Shown here in pieces: positions 44,454 through 54,272 of a stretch of DNA of 64,000 nucleotides (the first letter of the stretch is position 1; each line of letters begins with the position of its first letter). The stretch is from Rhodopseudomonas palustris. GTDB lineage: Bacteria > Pseudomonadota > Alphaproteobacteria > Rhizobiales > Xanthobacteraceae. The stretch is from contig NZ_CP041387.1 in NCBI RefSeq assembly GCF_007005445.1, forward strand, positions 1,922,001 to 1,986,000, read 5' to 3'. The translations under genes and the position numbers were made by a program. The notes below the pieces were generated by a model. The model was given only the letters and a program-made list of their open reading frames with translations, had not been told where the DNA came from and searched no databases.

Positions 44454-44984
44454 TTAGTAGGAGCGCGCCGGCTGCGAGGCGGGTACGGTGCTGTTGATAA
44501 TCACGGTCCCGAGCAGGATATCGTGCAACAGCCGGCGCCGGCTGTTGAACAGCCCGATCAGTAGGATCAGAGGGGTCAGCATCGACAGCGACAGCCAGAA
44601 CAGGAAGGCGTGTGCCGCGCCGAGCACGAAGTAGCCGGGTTCGCCGGTCCAGGTGGTCAGTTCCAGCCCCATTGTCCGCATCCCGATCGTCGCCGAATGC
44701 GGGCCGCCGAGCGAGGCGCCGTAATACACCAGCGCCCAGATCACCGACAGCGGCGACACCAGCCAGAACAGGGTCCAGCCGATCCCGAGCGTGACCAGGC
44801 CGAACATCGCGATGAACACCGTCACCACGATGACCGGCACGGCGAGCACCACCAGGTCGATCAGGAAGGCGAACACCCGCTTGGTCAGCACGCCCTGAAA
44901 CAGTTCCGGATTGAGCCAGGGGTCGAACGCCGCGGGCCGCACCTCGCCGCCGCGCCAGCCGCCACTCCCACCATAGTCAGCCAT
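44454..44984 (-). CDS. RDD-family membrane protein
   Basis: 176-residue protein with a polar Gly/Trp-rich N-terminus and three or four membrane segments from residue 35 on. The RDD signature is present in altered form ([20 protein letters not shown], with Arg and Asp in the first helix region, and [13 protein letters not shown] later). RDD proteins are linked to ion transport or to membrane insertion of partner proteins; no function is established. Gene order hemB-RDD-bpt on the minus strand suggests possible co-transcription, though 164 bases separate it from hemB. Confidence 0.82.
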   Translation of the reverse strand: MADYGGSGGWRGGEVRPAAFDPWLNPELFQGVLTKRVFAFLIDLVVLAVPVIVVTVFIAMFGLVTLGIGWTLFWLVSPLSVIWALVYYGASLGGPHSATIGMRTMGLELTTWTGEPGYFVLGAAHAFLFWLSLSMLTPLILLIGLFNSRRRLLHDILLGTVIINSTVPASQPARSY

Positions 44985-45148
44985 CAGCCTGCTCCGCGTT
45001 GGGCCGCCCGGACAGGAGCGGTCGCCCGGTTCGACATGGCGACGGCAACGACGCGTTGCAAGGCTGCCGCGACATTACAAACCATCCATCGATCCGCCGG
45101 AGGCCGGCGAATCGGCGAGGGAAGCTGCGCGGCGGAGGGGGCCGGGAC

Positions 45149-46264
<1,116 letters not shown>

Positions 46265-46386
46265 TCACGGCGCTGTTGATTTGGCGCAATCAGAAGGTTC
46301 CACCGCCATCACAGCCGATTGATTTTGCTGCCCCGGCGGGCCAAGACTCCGTCGAACCCGATCCGCCGAGCAACAGCCGAGCCTTG

Positions 46387-46851
46387 ATGTCCGACATCCA
46401 ACCCCGCGAACCGCTGCCGCGCGACCAGGCGATCTCGGTCGCGGCGATTTCGCCGGAGCGGCCCGACAACCACGACAACGACTGGACGCGGCGGCTGGTG
46501 CTGTTCCTGCGGGTGATGGCGGTGCTGTCGGTCGTCAAGGGACTTTACCACTGGGCGCAGATCACCGGCTTCGTCGGCGGCGAGGACGACGCCTTCGAGG
46601 TCCAGACCATGGCCTGGCAGACCGCCACGGTCTATTTCGCCGTGATCGAGCTGGTCGCCGCCGTCGGGCTGTGGCTGGCGACCCCCTGGGGCGCCGTGGT
46701 GTGGCTCACCACCGTGGTGTCGATGGCGGTGATCGAATTGATGTTCCCGGCGATCTACGGCGGCAGTCTGCTGGTCGTGCTCGGGGAAGCAGTGCTGCTC
46801 GCCGCCTATCTGGCGCTTGCCTGGATGGCGGCCCGCGAACGGCCGCCATAG
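46387..46851 (+). CDS. Small multi-span membrane protein, DUF6163-like
   Basis: 154-residue protein: a polar N-terminus of about 35 residues, then four membrane segments with a DDAFEVQTMAWQTATVYFAVIELVAAVGLWLATPWG core. It looks like a small alphaproteobacterial membrane family (DUF6163-type), but that label is from memory and not certain. It diverges from hemB and is followed by an acyl-CoA synthetase gene 70 bases later. Function unknown. Confidence 0.7.
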   Translation: MSDIQPREPLPRDQAISVAAISPERPDNHDNDWTRRLVLFLRVMAVLSVVKGLYHWAQITGFVGGEDDAFEVQTMAWQTATVYFAVIELVAAVGLWLATPWGAVVWLTTVVSMAVIELMFPAIYGGSLLVVLGEAVLLAAYLALAWMAARERPP

Positions 46852-46921
46852 CGCGGTCCGCTAGCGCCGCCGCAGCACGCAGGCGGGCGCGACAACAACA
46901 ACCATCACAAGGGGGAAAACC

Positions 46922-48487
46922 ATGGACCAGCTTCATTCCGGCGGCACCGGCGGTGGCCTGATCGTCAATGCGATCGCGCGCCACGGCGACCGTCCGGCGA
47001 TCGCCGACGGCAGCATTCGCTGGAGCTACCGCGAACTCGGCGAGGCGATCGGCCGCTTCATCACGCTGTTTCGCGACTGCGGCCTCGCCAAAGGCAGTGC
47101 GCTGTCGATTCTGTCCTCGAATCGCGCCGAATCCTGGGCTGCGATCTGCGCCGCGACCGTGATGGGGATGCGCTACACGCCGCTGCATCCGATGGCGGCC
47201 GAAGACGACCACGCCTTCATCATCGACGACGCCGAGATCGACGCGCTGATCGTCGAAGGCGGCAAGTTCGCCGCGCGCGGCGAGGCGATCCGCGCTCGCG
47301 TGCCGGGCCTCAAGCATCTGTTGTCGTTCGGCGCCGTCAACGGCGCCCGCGATCTGCTCGATGGTTTCGCGGCGGTTCAGCCTGCGCCGCTGGTCGACGA
47401 CAGTGCGACCTCCGACATCGCCTGGCTGGCCTACACCGGCGGCACCACCGGCCGCTCCAAGGGCGTGATGATCCCGCATCGCGCGCTGACCACGATGGCG
47501 GTGATCCTGTATTCGGATTGGGACTGGCCGGCCGAGATCCGCTATCTCGCCGCCACCCCGATCAGCCACGCCGCCGGCGTCACCGTGTATCCGGTGATGA
47601 TGCGCGGCGGCTTCACCCGGCTGGTGCAGGGCTTCGAGGTCGAATCCTATTGCCGCGTCATCGCCGAGGACAAGATCACCGCGGTGTTTCTGGTGCCGAC
47701 GCTGATCTACGCGCTGATCGACGCGCCGCAGGTGAGGGCGCGTCACGATCTGTCGTCGCTCGACATGATCGTGTACGGCGCCGCCCCGATGTCGCCGGAT
47801 CGTCTGCGCGAAGGCATCGAGATCTTCGGCAACGTGTTCGTGCAGCTTTACGGCCAGACCGAAGCGCCGCAATGCATCACCACGATGCGCAAGATCGACC
47901 ACGACGATTCCAAGCCCGGCCGGCTCGGCAGTTGCGGACGGCCGAGCCCGCTACTCGACGTCAAGCTGTTCGATTCCGAGATGCGCGAAGTCGGCCCCGG
48001 CGAGCCCGGCGAAATCTGCGTGCGCGGCACGCTGGTGATGGACGGCTATTGGAAGCGGCCCGAAGCGACGGCGGAAGCGTTCCGCGGCGGCTGGCTGCAC
48101 ACCGGCGACGTCGCCGTGAAGGACGCCGACGGCTATCTCTATATCGTCGACCGCACCAAGGACATGATCATCTCCGGCGGCTTCAACATCTATCCGCGCG
48201 AGGTCGAGGATGCGTTGATGGCGCACCATGCGGTCGCGTCTGCTGCGGTGATCGGCGTGCCCGACGACAAATGGGGCGAGGCGGTGAAAGCGTTCGTGGT
48301 TCTGAAGCCCGGTGCCAACAACGACGCGGCCGAACTGCAGGCGCATGTGAAGGAGAAGCGCGGCGCGCCGTGGTCGCCGAAGACGATCGACTTCGTCGAC
48401 GCGATTCCCGTCACCGGCCTCGGCAAGATCGATCGCAAGGTGCTGCGTGCCCCATATTGGGAAGGCCGCAACCGCGGCGTCGCGTAA
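46922..48487 (+). CDS. AMP-forming acyl-CoA synthetase
   Basis: 521-residue ANL-superfamily ligase that activates a carboxylic acid with ATP and joins it to CoA. The P-loop motif is WLAYTGGTTGRSKGVM (about 160-175), the A5 motif QLYGQTEAPQ, then LHTGDVAVKDADGYLYIVDRTKDMIISGGFNIYPREVE, and the catalytic Lys near the end (TGLGKIDRKVL). Length fits the medium/long-chain fatty acyl group. An AAGGGGG ribosome site precedes the ATG. The acid used cannot be named; candidates include fatty and aromatic acids. Confidence 0.9.
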   Translation: MDQLHSGGTGGGLIVNAIARHGDRPAIADGSIRWSYRELGEAIGRFITLFRDCGLAKGSALSILSSNRAESWAAICAATVMGMRYTPLHPMAAEDDHAFIIDDAEIDALIVEGGKFAARGEAIRARVPGLKHLLSFGAVNGARDLLDGFAAVQPAPLVDDSATSDIAWLAYTGGTTGRSKGVMIPHRALTTMAVILYSDWDWPAEIRYLAATPISHAAGVTVYPVMMRGGFTRLVQGFEVESYCRVIAEDKITAVFLVPTLIYALIDAPQVRARHDLSSLDMIVYGAAPMSPDRLREGIEIFGNVFVQLYGQTEAPQCITTMRKIDHDDSKPGRLGSCGRPSPLLDVKLFDSEMREVGPGEPGEICVRGTLVMDGYWKRPEATAEAFRGGWLHTGDVAVKDADGYLYIVDRTKDMIISGGFNIYPREVEDALMAHHAVASAAVIGVPDDKWGEAVKAFVVLKPGANNDAAELQAHVKEKRGAPWSPKTIDFVDAIPVTGLGKIDRKVLRAPYWEGRNRGVA

Positions 48488-48840
48488 ACGAGCTCCCGGC
48501 ATTTTATCGAAACGCGGTCCGGATAGGGTTGTGAAGACCTTAACCGGATCGCGCACCGCGCGGCCGATCCGTTACGCAGATCTTTCAAATTCGAACGAAG
48601 CTGTCTTCAAATGCGACAAGGGCATCCGGAAAACCCTTGAATCGGCGTCGATCCGTGAATCAAACGTTGCAAAAAGCCCTTGATTTGCAGGCTTAATGCA
48701 CGGTTCACTGTCTTAAATTCATGATCTCTTTATCGTCTTATTTAAGCTGATGTTCAAAGCGGCCCCTTAAGGTGGACCTATCAGACGAGACAGAAGTTTC
48801 GTCGAATAAGTCGATCAAAAAAGACGACAGGGGAAGTGTC
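48488..48840. other. AT-rich intergenic region upstream of ldtR
   Basis: 353 bases without a convincing gene between the acyl-CoA synthetase and ldtR. The last 200 bases are clearly less GC-rich than the rest of the window and contain several TTGATT/TTGCAA and CTTAAT/TTAAATT-type elements, consistent with the ldtR promoter, but no single -35/-10 pair stands out. An in-frame GTG at 48772 could extend LdtR by 23 residues but lacks a good ribosome site. Confidence 0.5.
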
Positions 48841-49359
48841 ATGATCAAAGCAGTCGCCACGGCGGCGGAGACCTCCGCACCCGCAGTAGCAGCCAACACG
48901 CCGGTCCAGCCGCTCTATCTCGAGGCGCTCACCTTGGTGGAGCGGCTGCACCGCCGGTTGCTCGACGTCATCAAGGACGAGTTCGATCGTCGCGGTCGCG
49001 CTGATATCAATTCGGTTCAGGCGCTGCTGCTCTACAACATCGGCGACAAGGAGCTGACCGCGGGCGAACTGCGCACGCGCGGTTACTACCTCGGCTCCAA
49101 TGTCTCCTACAATCTGAAGAAGCTGGTCGAGCTCGGGTTCCTCGATCATCAGCGGTCGCGCGTCGATCGCCGCTCGGTGCGGATCCGCCTGACCCCGCAG
49201 GGCCAGGAAGTCCGCCACATCGTCGAGGCGCTGTATCAGAAGCACGTCAAGACGGTGGAGCAGGTCGGCGGCATCTCCAGCGAGGAGTTCGCCACGCTGA
49301 ACAAGTCGCTGCACCGCCTCGAGCGGTTCTGGACCGACCAGATCCTGTATCGGCTGTAA
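48841..49359 (+). CDS. ldtR: MarR-family regulator LdtR
   Basis: 172-residue winged-helix regulator. After a 25-residue Ala/Thr-rich start, the core reads YLEALTLVERLHRRLLDVIKDEFDRRGRADINSVQALLLYNIGDKELTAGELRTRGYYLGSNVSYNLKKLVELGFLDHQRS, matching alphaproteobacterial LdtR. In Liberibacter and Sinorhizobium LdtR activates an L,D-transpeptidase gene and affects stress tolerance. AGGGGAAG lies upstream of the ATG at 48841. The regulated gene is not next to it here. Confidence 0.85.
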   Translation: MIKAVATAAETSAPAVAANTPVQPLYLEALTLVERLHRRLLDVIKDEFDRRGRADINSVQALLLYNIGDKELTAGELRTRGYYLGSNVSYNLKKLVELGFLDHQRSRVDRRSVRIRLTPQGQEVRHIVEALYQKHVKTVEQVGGISSEEFATLNKSLHRLERFWTDQILYRL

Positions 49360-49457
49360 GGCTCCTCCAATACGCGCCAACGCCGGCCGGCGATCCGCCG
49401 AGCCGCTGCTCGCAAACGAGCAGGCCCGCGCGCTGTCAGTCTCCAGACCTGTCGTCC

Positions 49458-49491
49458 TCGGCCTCCCCGCAACGGGAGGCCGATTTGTTTT
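49458..49491 (+). terminator. Rho-independent terminator after ldtR
   Basis: 10-bp perfect stem TCGGCCTCCC (49458-49467) and GGGAGGCCGA (49474-49483) with a CGCAAC loop, followed by TTTGTTTT. About 100 bases after the ldtR stop. Confidence 0.85.
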
Positions 49492-49574
49492 GTGCGCCGC
49501 CGAATTTCTCCGGAACCTGCGGGAACCATCATGGCCGGAAAGACTTGTCACTGCGCAGTCCGTTGGAGAGGGCG

Positions 49575-49802
49575 ATGCTGATCGAACGAGGGCTCCGGGT
49601 GATGAATGTGGATACGATCGGAAAATCCTACGACATCGCGGCGAACTACCTGCGGCGCACCGGCGCGATTCCGGACGGTACCTCGACTCATGATCCGCTG
49701 CTCGAGCTGATCGTTCGGCTGTTCCAGCGCGGCGAGACCCATCCGATCCGGCTCGCCAACAAGGCGATCTCGAATTTCGAATCCGCCAAGATCGCCGCTT
49801 GA
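49575..49802 (+). CDS. Small conserved-looking hypothetical protein
   Basis: 75-residue soluble protein starting MLIERGLRVMNVDTIGKSYDIAANYLRRTGAIPDG, mixed helical, with no recognisable motif. GGAGAGGG lies just upstream of the ATG; an internal ATG at 49602 is an alternative. It is followed 16 bases later by another small gene. I do not recognise the family. The ribosome site and tight spacing with the next gene support it. Confidence 0.6.
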   Translation: MLIERGLRVMNVDTIGKSYDIAANYLRRTGAIPDGTSTHDPLLELIVRLFQRGETHPIRLANKAISNFESAKIAA

Positions 49803-49818
49803 GAACCAGGGAGACGAC

Positions 49819-50034
49819 ATGCAACGCGCCATCGATCGCGTGATTCAGACATACGGCCTGTTGACCAGCAAGGAAGCGGCCGAAAATTCGAAGGCCAAGG
49901 TCGAGACTTACATCCGCACGCTGGTCGAGGCCGGCGAGACCGACGACAACCGGCTGACCGTGTGCGGTCTGGTCTATCTGCGCGAGCTTGACGGCAGCAA
50001 CGATCCGTTGAAAGCTGGCTACACGGGAATGTAG
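49819..50034 (+). CDS. Small hypothetical protein
   Basis: 71-residue soluble, helix-rich protein (MQRAIDRVIQTYGLLTSKEAAENSK, ending DPLKAGYTGM). No domain is recognised. AGGGAGACG precedes the ATG. It forms an apparent operon with the small gene before it and the exported DUF4142-like gene 15 bases after it. The pattern of charged helices and one Cys gives no functional clue. Confidence 0.62.
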   Translation: MQRAIDRVIQTYGLLTSKEAAENSKAKVETYIRTLVEAGETDDNRLTVCGLVYLRELDGSNDPLKAGYTGM

Positions 50035-50049
50035 CGCGCCGGAGATCGA

Positions 50050-50622
50050 ATGCTGATGCGGCTGTTGGCAGGGCTGGTCGCAGTCTTGCCGGCCATCGTG
50101 ATTTTCGCCGGGGCGATCGCCGGGGCGGAGAGTCCGCGCAAGCATTCCCTGCTCGAAGCCGTCGGCGTCAAGGCGGTGCTCGGCTGGCCGCCGAACGCCG
50201 CCGACGTCCTGCGCTATCTTCACCAGTTCAACATGTTTCAAGTGGAAGCGGCCGGGCTGGCGGATTCGCGGGGCGACGACGCGCTGCGGCAGTTCGCTTT
50301 CGGGCAGGCGCGGCTGGCACGCGAGCGCGACCAGGACGTGTTCCGTCTCAACACCTTCGCGCTGCTGTCGATCGATTTCCCGACCCGGCCGAACGCCGTG
50401 TTGGCCAATCAGATCGCCGGCTTGCGCGGCGCGGTGGGGAGCCGGTTCATGACCGAGTTCCACGGCAAGCAGGTGCAGGAGTTCCGCCGTGTCGTGGCGC
50501 TGCTTCGGCGCTTTCTGCTGCATCCCGATAACGACCAGATCCGCCGCTTCGCGATCGAGCAGTTGCCGGTGCTGGAACGCGATCTGGACATGCTCGAGGG
50601 GCGAGCGCGGACCGCGGGTTGA
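50050..50622 (+). CDS. Exported DUF4142-like protein
   Basis: 190-residue protein with a signal peptide (about residues 1-26, LLAGLVAVLPAIVIFAGAIAGAES) and a mostly helical mature part. VLRYLHQFNMFQVEAAGLADSRGDDALRQFAFGQARLARERDQD and ALLRRFLLHPDNDQIRRFAIEQLPVLERDLDML resemble the four-helix DUF4142 fold. Function of that family is unknown; a periplasmic location is inferred. The third gene of the 49.6-50.6 kb cluster. Confidence 0.7.
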   Translation: MLMRLLAGLVAVLPAIVIFAGAIAGAESPRKHSLLEAVGVKAVLGWPPNAADVLRYLHQFNMFQVEAAGLADSRGDDALRQFAFGQARLARERDQDVFRLNTFALLSIDFPTRPNAVLANQIAGLRGAVGSRFMTEFHGKQVQEFRRVVALLRRFLLHPDNDQIRRFAIEQLPVLERDLDMLEGRARTAG

Positions 50623-50703
50623 GCCCACGTGGACAGCCGATGTCGGAGCCTGTGGTTCGATCCATGCCTTGAGTGCCGCCGCGTGGAGCCTTACATCGGG
50701 CCG

Positions 50704-51105
50704 ATGAGCATCGCCAATTCCGACATCCTCACCGACGAGCAGATCGCGCATCTGGTGCGCACGTTCTACGGCCGCGCCCGGCAGGACGAGGTGATCGGGC
50801 CGATCTTCGCCTCCGCGGTGCAGGATTGGGATCACCACATCGCCCAGATCGCCGATTTCTGGTCGTCGATGCTGCTGAAGACCGGGCGGTACGGCGGCCG
50901 GCCGATGCGGCCGCATCTGATGCTCAATCTCGCGCCCGAACATTTCGACCGCTGGCTGAAACTGTTCGAAGCGACCGCGACCGAGCTGTTCACTCCGGAG
51001 GTGGCAGCCGAGTTCATCATCCGCGCCCGCCGCATCGCCGACAGTTTCGAAATGGGCATCGCCACCACCCAGGGCAGGGTCGCGCACCCGCGGCACAGCG
51101 TGTAG
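50704..51105 (+). CDS. Group III truncated hemoglobin
   Basis: 133-residue 2-on-2 globin. The pattern ILTDEQIAHLVRTFYGRARQDEVIGPIFASAV, then WDHHIAQIADFWSSMLLKTGRYGGRPMRPHLML, is that of group III (TrHbP) globins; the His in RPHLML is the likely proximal haem ligand. Such globins handle O2, NO or peroxide under microaerobic conditions, though the physiological role is poorly defined. The start at 50704 is followed directly by the globin domain. It stands 81 bases after the DUF4142-like gene. Confidence 0.88.
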   Translation: MSIANSDILTDEQIAHLVRTFYGRARQDEVIGPIFASAVQDWDHHIAQIADFWSSMLLKTGRYGGRPMRPHLMLNLAPEHFDRWLKLFEATATELFTPEVAAEFIIRARRIADSFEMGIATTQGRVAHPRHSV

Positions 51106-51139
51106 TTGGAGACCGGTCATTCGAGAGCGAGATCTACCT

Positions 51140-51257
51140 CCCGTCATTCCGGGGCGCGAACGCAGTTCGCGAACCCGGAATCTGGAGCTTGTGGAAACGC
51201 TCGCCTGACCAATCTCGGGATTCCGGGTTCGCGCTACGCGCGCCCCGGAATGATGGG
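51140..51257. repeat. Large intergenic palindrome, CCCGTCATTCCGGGG family
   Basis: Outer arms CCCGTCATTCCGGGGCGCG (from 51140) and its inverted copy CGCGCCCCGGAATGATGGG (to 51257), plus inner arms GCGAACCCGGAATC (51169-51182) and GATTCCGGGTTCGC (51219-51232). About 118 bases in total. It lies between the convergent truncated hemoglobin and YghU-type genes and probably folds into a long hairpin in RNA. Confidence 0.85.
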
Positions 51258-51296
51258 AGGGAGAGGGCGCTCACGCGGTCCGTTTTGTGATCTCCC

Positions 51297-52175
51297 TTAC
51301 GACTTCGCGGCCTCGAGCTTGTCCTGCGTCTTCGTCTCGAAATCGCCGGCGTCGTGGCGTTCGTGGAGCTGGGTGGATAGGTCGCCGCTGATGCGGTTGA
51401 CGATTCGGCCGCGCTTCACCGCCGGGCGAGCGCCGATCTGTTTGGTCCAGCGCTGCACGTTCTTGTAGCTGGCGACATCCAGGAAGGTGGCGCTGTCGCC
51501 GTACAGCACGCCGTTGGCGAGTCCGCCGTACCACGGCCACACCGCGATGTCGGCGATCGAGTACTCGGTGCCGGCCAGATACTCGGTCTCGGCCAGCCGG
51601 CGATCGAGCACGTCCATCTGCCGCTTCACCTCCATCGCGAAGCGGTTGATCGGGTATTCCCACTTCTCCGGCGCGTACGCATAGAAGTGCCCGAAGCCGC
51701 CGCCGAGATACGGCGCCGAGCCCATCTGCCAGAACAGCCAGTTCAGGCATTCGGTGCGGCCGGCCGGGTCCTTGGGGATGAACTCGCCGAACTTTTCGGC
51801 GAGGTACAGCAGGATCGAGCCGGATTCGAACACGCGCTGCGGCGGGTTCACCGAGCGGTCGAGCAGCGCCGGGATCTTCGAATTCGGATTGACCGCGACG
51901 AAGCCGGACGAGAACTGGTCGCCGTCGCCGATCTTGATCAGCCAGGCGTCGTATTCGGCGCCGCTGTGGCCGCGCGCCAGCAGCTCCTCGAGCAGGATCG
52001 TGACCTTCTGGCCGTTCGGCGTCGCCAGCGAATAGAGCTGCAGCGGGTGTTTGCCGACCGGCAGCTCCTTGTCATGGGTCGGACCGGCGATCGGACGGTT
52101 GATCGACGCGAATTTGCCGCCGTTCTCCTTGTCCCAGGTCCAGACGGGGGGCGGCGTGTAGGGGGCGTCGGTCAT
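51297..52175 (-). CDS. yghU: Glutathione S-transferase, YghU type
   Basis: 292-residue nu-class-like GST with disulfide-bond reductase or peroxidase activity in E. coli YghU. The N-terminal extension (PPVWTWDKENGGKFASINRPIAGPTHDKELPVGKHPLQLYSLATPNGQKVTILLEEL) is characteristic, with the catalytic/GSH Thr-Pro-Asn of TPNGQKV. The thioredoxin-like domain has SGSILLYLAEKF and the helical domain SIADIAVWPWYGG. Full length. Confidence 0.9.
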   Translation of the reverse strand: MTDAPYTPPPVWTWDKENGGKFASINRPIAGPTHDKELPVGKHPLQLYSLATPNGQKVTILLEELLARGHSGAEYDAWLIKIGDGDQFSSGFVAVNPNSKIPALLDRSVNPPQRVFESGSILLYLAEKFGEFIPKDPAGRTECLNWLFWQMGSAPYLGGGFGHFYAYAPEKWEYPINRFAMEVKRQMDVLDRRLAETEYLAGTEYSIADIAVWPWYGGLANGVLYGDSATFLDVASYKNVQRWTKQIGARPAVKRGRIVNRISGDLSTQLHERHDAGDFETKTQDKLEAAKS

Positions 52176-52439
52176 TAATGCGCTCCGGATTGAGGTTCGG
52201 ATTGTGATTGAGCGGGACAGCAGAGATTGGCGAGCCGCGCGCGCATTGCAAGGGGCATCGCCGCAGCTTGGTCATGCCCGGCAAGCGGCTGCGATGCTCG
52301 CAGGGCGGCGGCGGACGAGCGCTGAGGCCAGGGCGAGGTCAGAGACCCACTGCCCACCGATTTTCGCACGGCGCGGCGGATTTGATGCGGCCGCCGTCAT
52401 CGCGCTGCGCTACAACGCGGGGCGACGACACAACGGACG

Positions 52440-52655
52440 ATGGACGACATGGACAAGAAGGCGATGCGCGAAGAGGCCGAACGGCTGATGCGCGAGGCGA
52501 TGGCAACCCGCAACGTCACGGTCAAGCAGGGCGACACCGTGATCAACACCACCTGCGGAAAATGCGGCGCCCCCAACAAGGTCAAGGCGCCGAAGGGCGT
52601 TAGCCGCGTGGCCTATACCTGCAAGGAATGCGGGGCGAAACAGGAGACGCTTTGA
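52440..52655 (+). CDS. Small zinc-ribbon protein
   Basis: 71-residue protein: an acidic/basic helix (DKKAMREEAERLMREAMA) then a zinc-ribbon C39-x2-C42 and C61-x2-C64 (CGKCGAPNK and CKECGAKQ). It may bind nucleic acid or a protein partner; no family name is recognised. It diverges from the YghU-type gene. Its high-GC codon use matches the neighbourhood. Small size and clear ribbon make it likely real. Confidence 0.75.
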   Translation: MDDMDKKAMREEAERLMREAMATRNVTVKQGDTVINTTCGKCGAPNKVKAPKGVSRVAYTCKECGAKQETL

Positions 52656-52840
52656 GCGCAGCTCGGTAGCCGGATGGAGGGCAGCGAAGTGCGACGAGGC
52701 AATCGGCGCCCAGCCAACGAACTCGCAAGGCTCACTCATGATGCATTTGTCCAAATCGACTTGCAAGAGTGCAGGGTCTCGGCAATTCAGACGCGCTGAT
52801 GTATCAGAACGCTTCTCGTCACCAACACTTGATTATCACC

Positions 52841-53206
52841 TCAAACTCTTACCCCCTGCGGCGCCGTGAAAGTGTCGTCGAGGACGTTGCCGGTGTTGCG
52901 GACTTCGGCGGGTTCGAAGATCATCACTTCAGCTTCTTCATCGGCGGCGGTGCGGTGCTCGATGCCGCGCGGGACGACGATGTAGTCGCCGGAGCCCATC
53001 TCGACGACGTGGTCGCGAAACTCGACGCGGAAGCGGCCCTTCCAAACCAGGAACATCTCCTCGCAATCCTCGTGCAGGTGCCATGGAAATATGCCATGGA
53101 CCTTGACGATTTTCAGCTCCTGGCCGTTGAGGCTGGCGATGATCTTCGGGCGCCAATGTTCCGTGAATGCCGAGAATTTCTTGGCGATCGTGCCTTGCTG
53201 AATCAT
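52841..53206 (-). CDS. Cupin-domain protein
   Basis: 121-residue cupin. Motif 1 is IFPWHLHEDCEEMFLVWKGRFRVEF (His, His, Glu) and motif 2 is GSGDYIVVPRGIEHRTAAD. The start at 53206 gives a family-sized protein; an upstream open frame adds only unrelated residues. AAGGAGTCG precedes the ATG on the coding strand. Mannose-6-phosphate isomerase-like and storage-type cupins are possible, with unknown substrate. Confidence 0.8.
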   Translation of the reverse strand: MIQQGTIAKKFSAFTEHWRPKIIASLNGQELKIVKVHGIFPWHLHEDCEEMFLVWKGRFRVEFRDHVVEMGSGDYIVVPRGIEHRTAADEEAEVMIFEPAEVRNTGNVLDDTFTAPQGVRV

Positions 53207-53388
53207 TCGGCGACTCCTTGTTACTGAGGCATTGATGGCGGGTAGCAGCATCTCGCAGGCTGCGATCAGCGCGTCGGCTTGCTGCAACATAACAAAGCAG
53301 GCTCCCCGCAAGGGGGAGGGGGAGCGCTTGTGCCTTGCTTGGTGCTGACAATCGCTGCGCCTCGCGGTGCGTATCCGTCCGAGGCGAG

Positions 53389-53769
53389 CTAACCGATCTC
53401 CATCTTCGCAAAATCCTCGCCCTTGTAAAGCAGCGGCTCGCCGCGCGTGATCGCGAGGGCGTGGGCGAAGCAGTCGCCGTAGTTCAGGTCGGCGGCGTGG
53501 CGGCCTTTGCCGGTGCGGCGCCAGGCGCGGCGCGCGGCCTCCATCTGCTCGGCGTCGACCGGGACGATCTCGGCGCCGATCTTGAGCAGCCAGAGGTCGA
53601 ACTCGCGTCCGCCGGCATCGCCGAGTTTCGTCTCCAGTACGATCGTCGCTTCGAGCACGGTGGCGGCGGAGATCAGGCGGACCGGATCGTCGGCGATCCG
53701 CGCCTCGAGCGCCGCGGCATCGGGCTCGTCGAGCGCGATCGCCACGATAACGGAGGTGTCGATCACCAT
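53389..53769 (-). CDS. vapC: VapC-type PIN-domain toxin
   Basis: 126-residue PIN ribonuclease. The acidic site residues are D4 (MVIDTSVIVAIALDE), the Glu in ATVLEATIVLE and the Asp in LNYGDCFAHALA. It overlaps the antitoxin gene by one base (TGATG type). VapC toxins usually cut initiator tRNA or rRNA; the target here is unknown. Confidence 0.9.
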   Translation of the reverse strand: MVIDTSVIVAIALDEPDAAALEARIADDPVRLISAATVLEATIVLETKLGDAGGREFDLWLLKIGAEIVPVDAEQMEAARRAWRRTGKGRHAADLNYGDCFAHALAITRGEPLLYKGEDFAKMEIG

Positions 53770-54023
53770 CAGCGCGGCAAGCCGTGCTCGTCGTAGCCGA
53801 CGATCTCGTCCGCGGTCCGGTCGTCGCGGACCGGCATCGCGCGCCAGCGCTGGCGGATCGCCGCCATGTCCTCCAGCAGCTCGGCGCGGCGGGATTGTCC
53901 GCCGACCCGGCGTAGCCGCTCTTCCAGCGCGCGCCTGGTCGCCTGGGTGATGGTTTCGCCGGTCGCTTGCGCGAGATGGCGCGCCAGCCGCTCGGTCTCA
54001 GGGTCCTTGATGCTCAACGCCAT
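53769..54023 (-). CDS. vapB: VapB-type antitoxin
   Basis: 84-residue antitoxin of the Rv0623/PSK family. The N-terminal ribbon-helix-helix-like segment is MALSIKDPETERLARHLAQATGETITQATRRALEERL; the C-terminus (LLEDMAAIRQRWRAMP... DEIVGYDEHGLPR) is the toxin-neutralising tail. A GGTACC palindrome at 54037-54042 just upstream could be part of the autoregulatory operator. Paired with vapC. Confidence 0.88.
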   Translation of the reverse strand: MALSIKDPETERLARHLAQATGETITQATRRALEERLRRVGGQSRRAELLEDMAAIRQRWRAMPVRDDRTADEIVGYDEHGLPR

Positions 54024-54272
54024 GGTTGGTTCCCTTGGTACCTAGCTGGGCATTTTCTACCTTCACACATCCCAAAGGGGAAGTGTCTTCGTTTTCTCCT
54101 GCAACTCCGTCGCATCCACCATATCTGGGTCTGACTGAGGCGCATGGCCGCAAATGTGGCGGCGTCCTTGGCCGGCGGGGGCGGATGTGCTATGGCCCAG
54201 CCGCCGCTTCCGAACCGCTATCCCGTAACCGCTCGCATCCGATGAACCGGCTGCGACGGTGGAGACTTTCCC

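Noticed and set aside
48781-51147. 788-codon minus-strand frame across ldtR and the small genes
   Set aside because: It crosses several genes with ribosome sites on the plus strand, a terminator and the truncated hemoglobin; the translation has no domain.
54024-54272. Possible riboswitch upstream of glyA
   Set aside because: No glycine, SAM or other riboswitch core could be recognised by eye.
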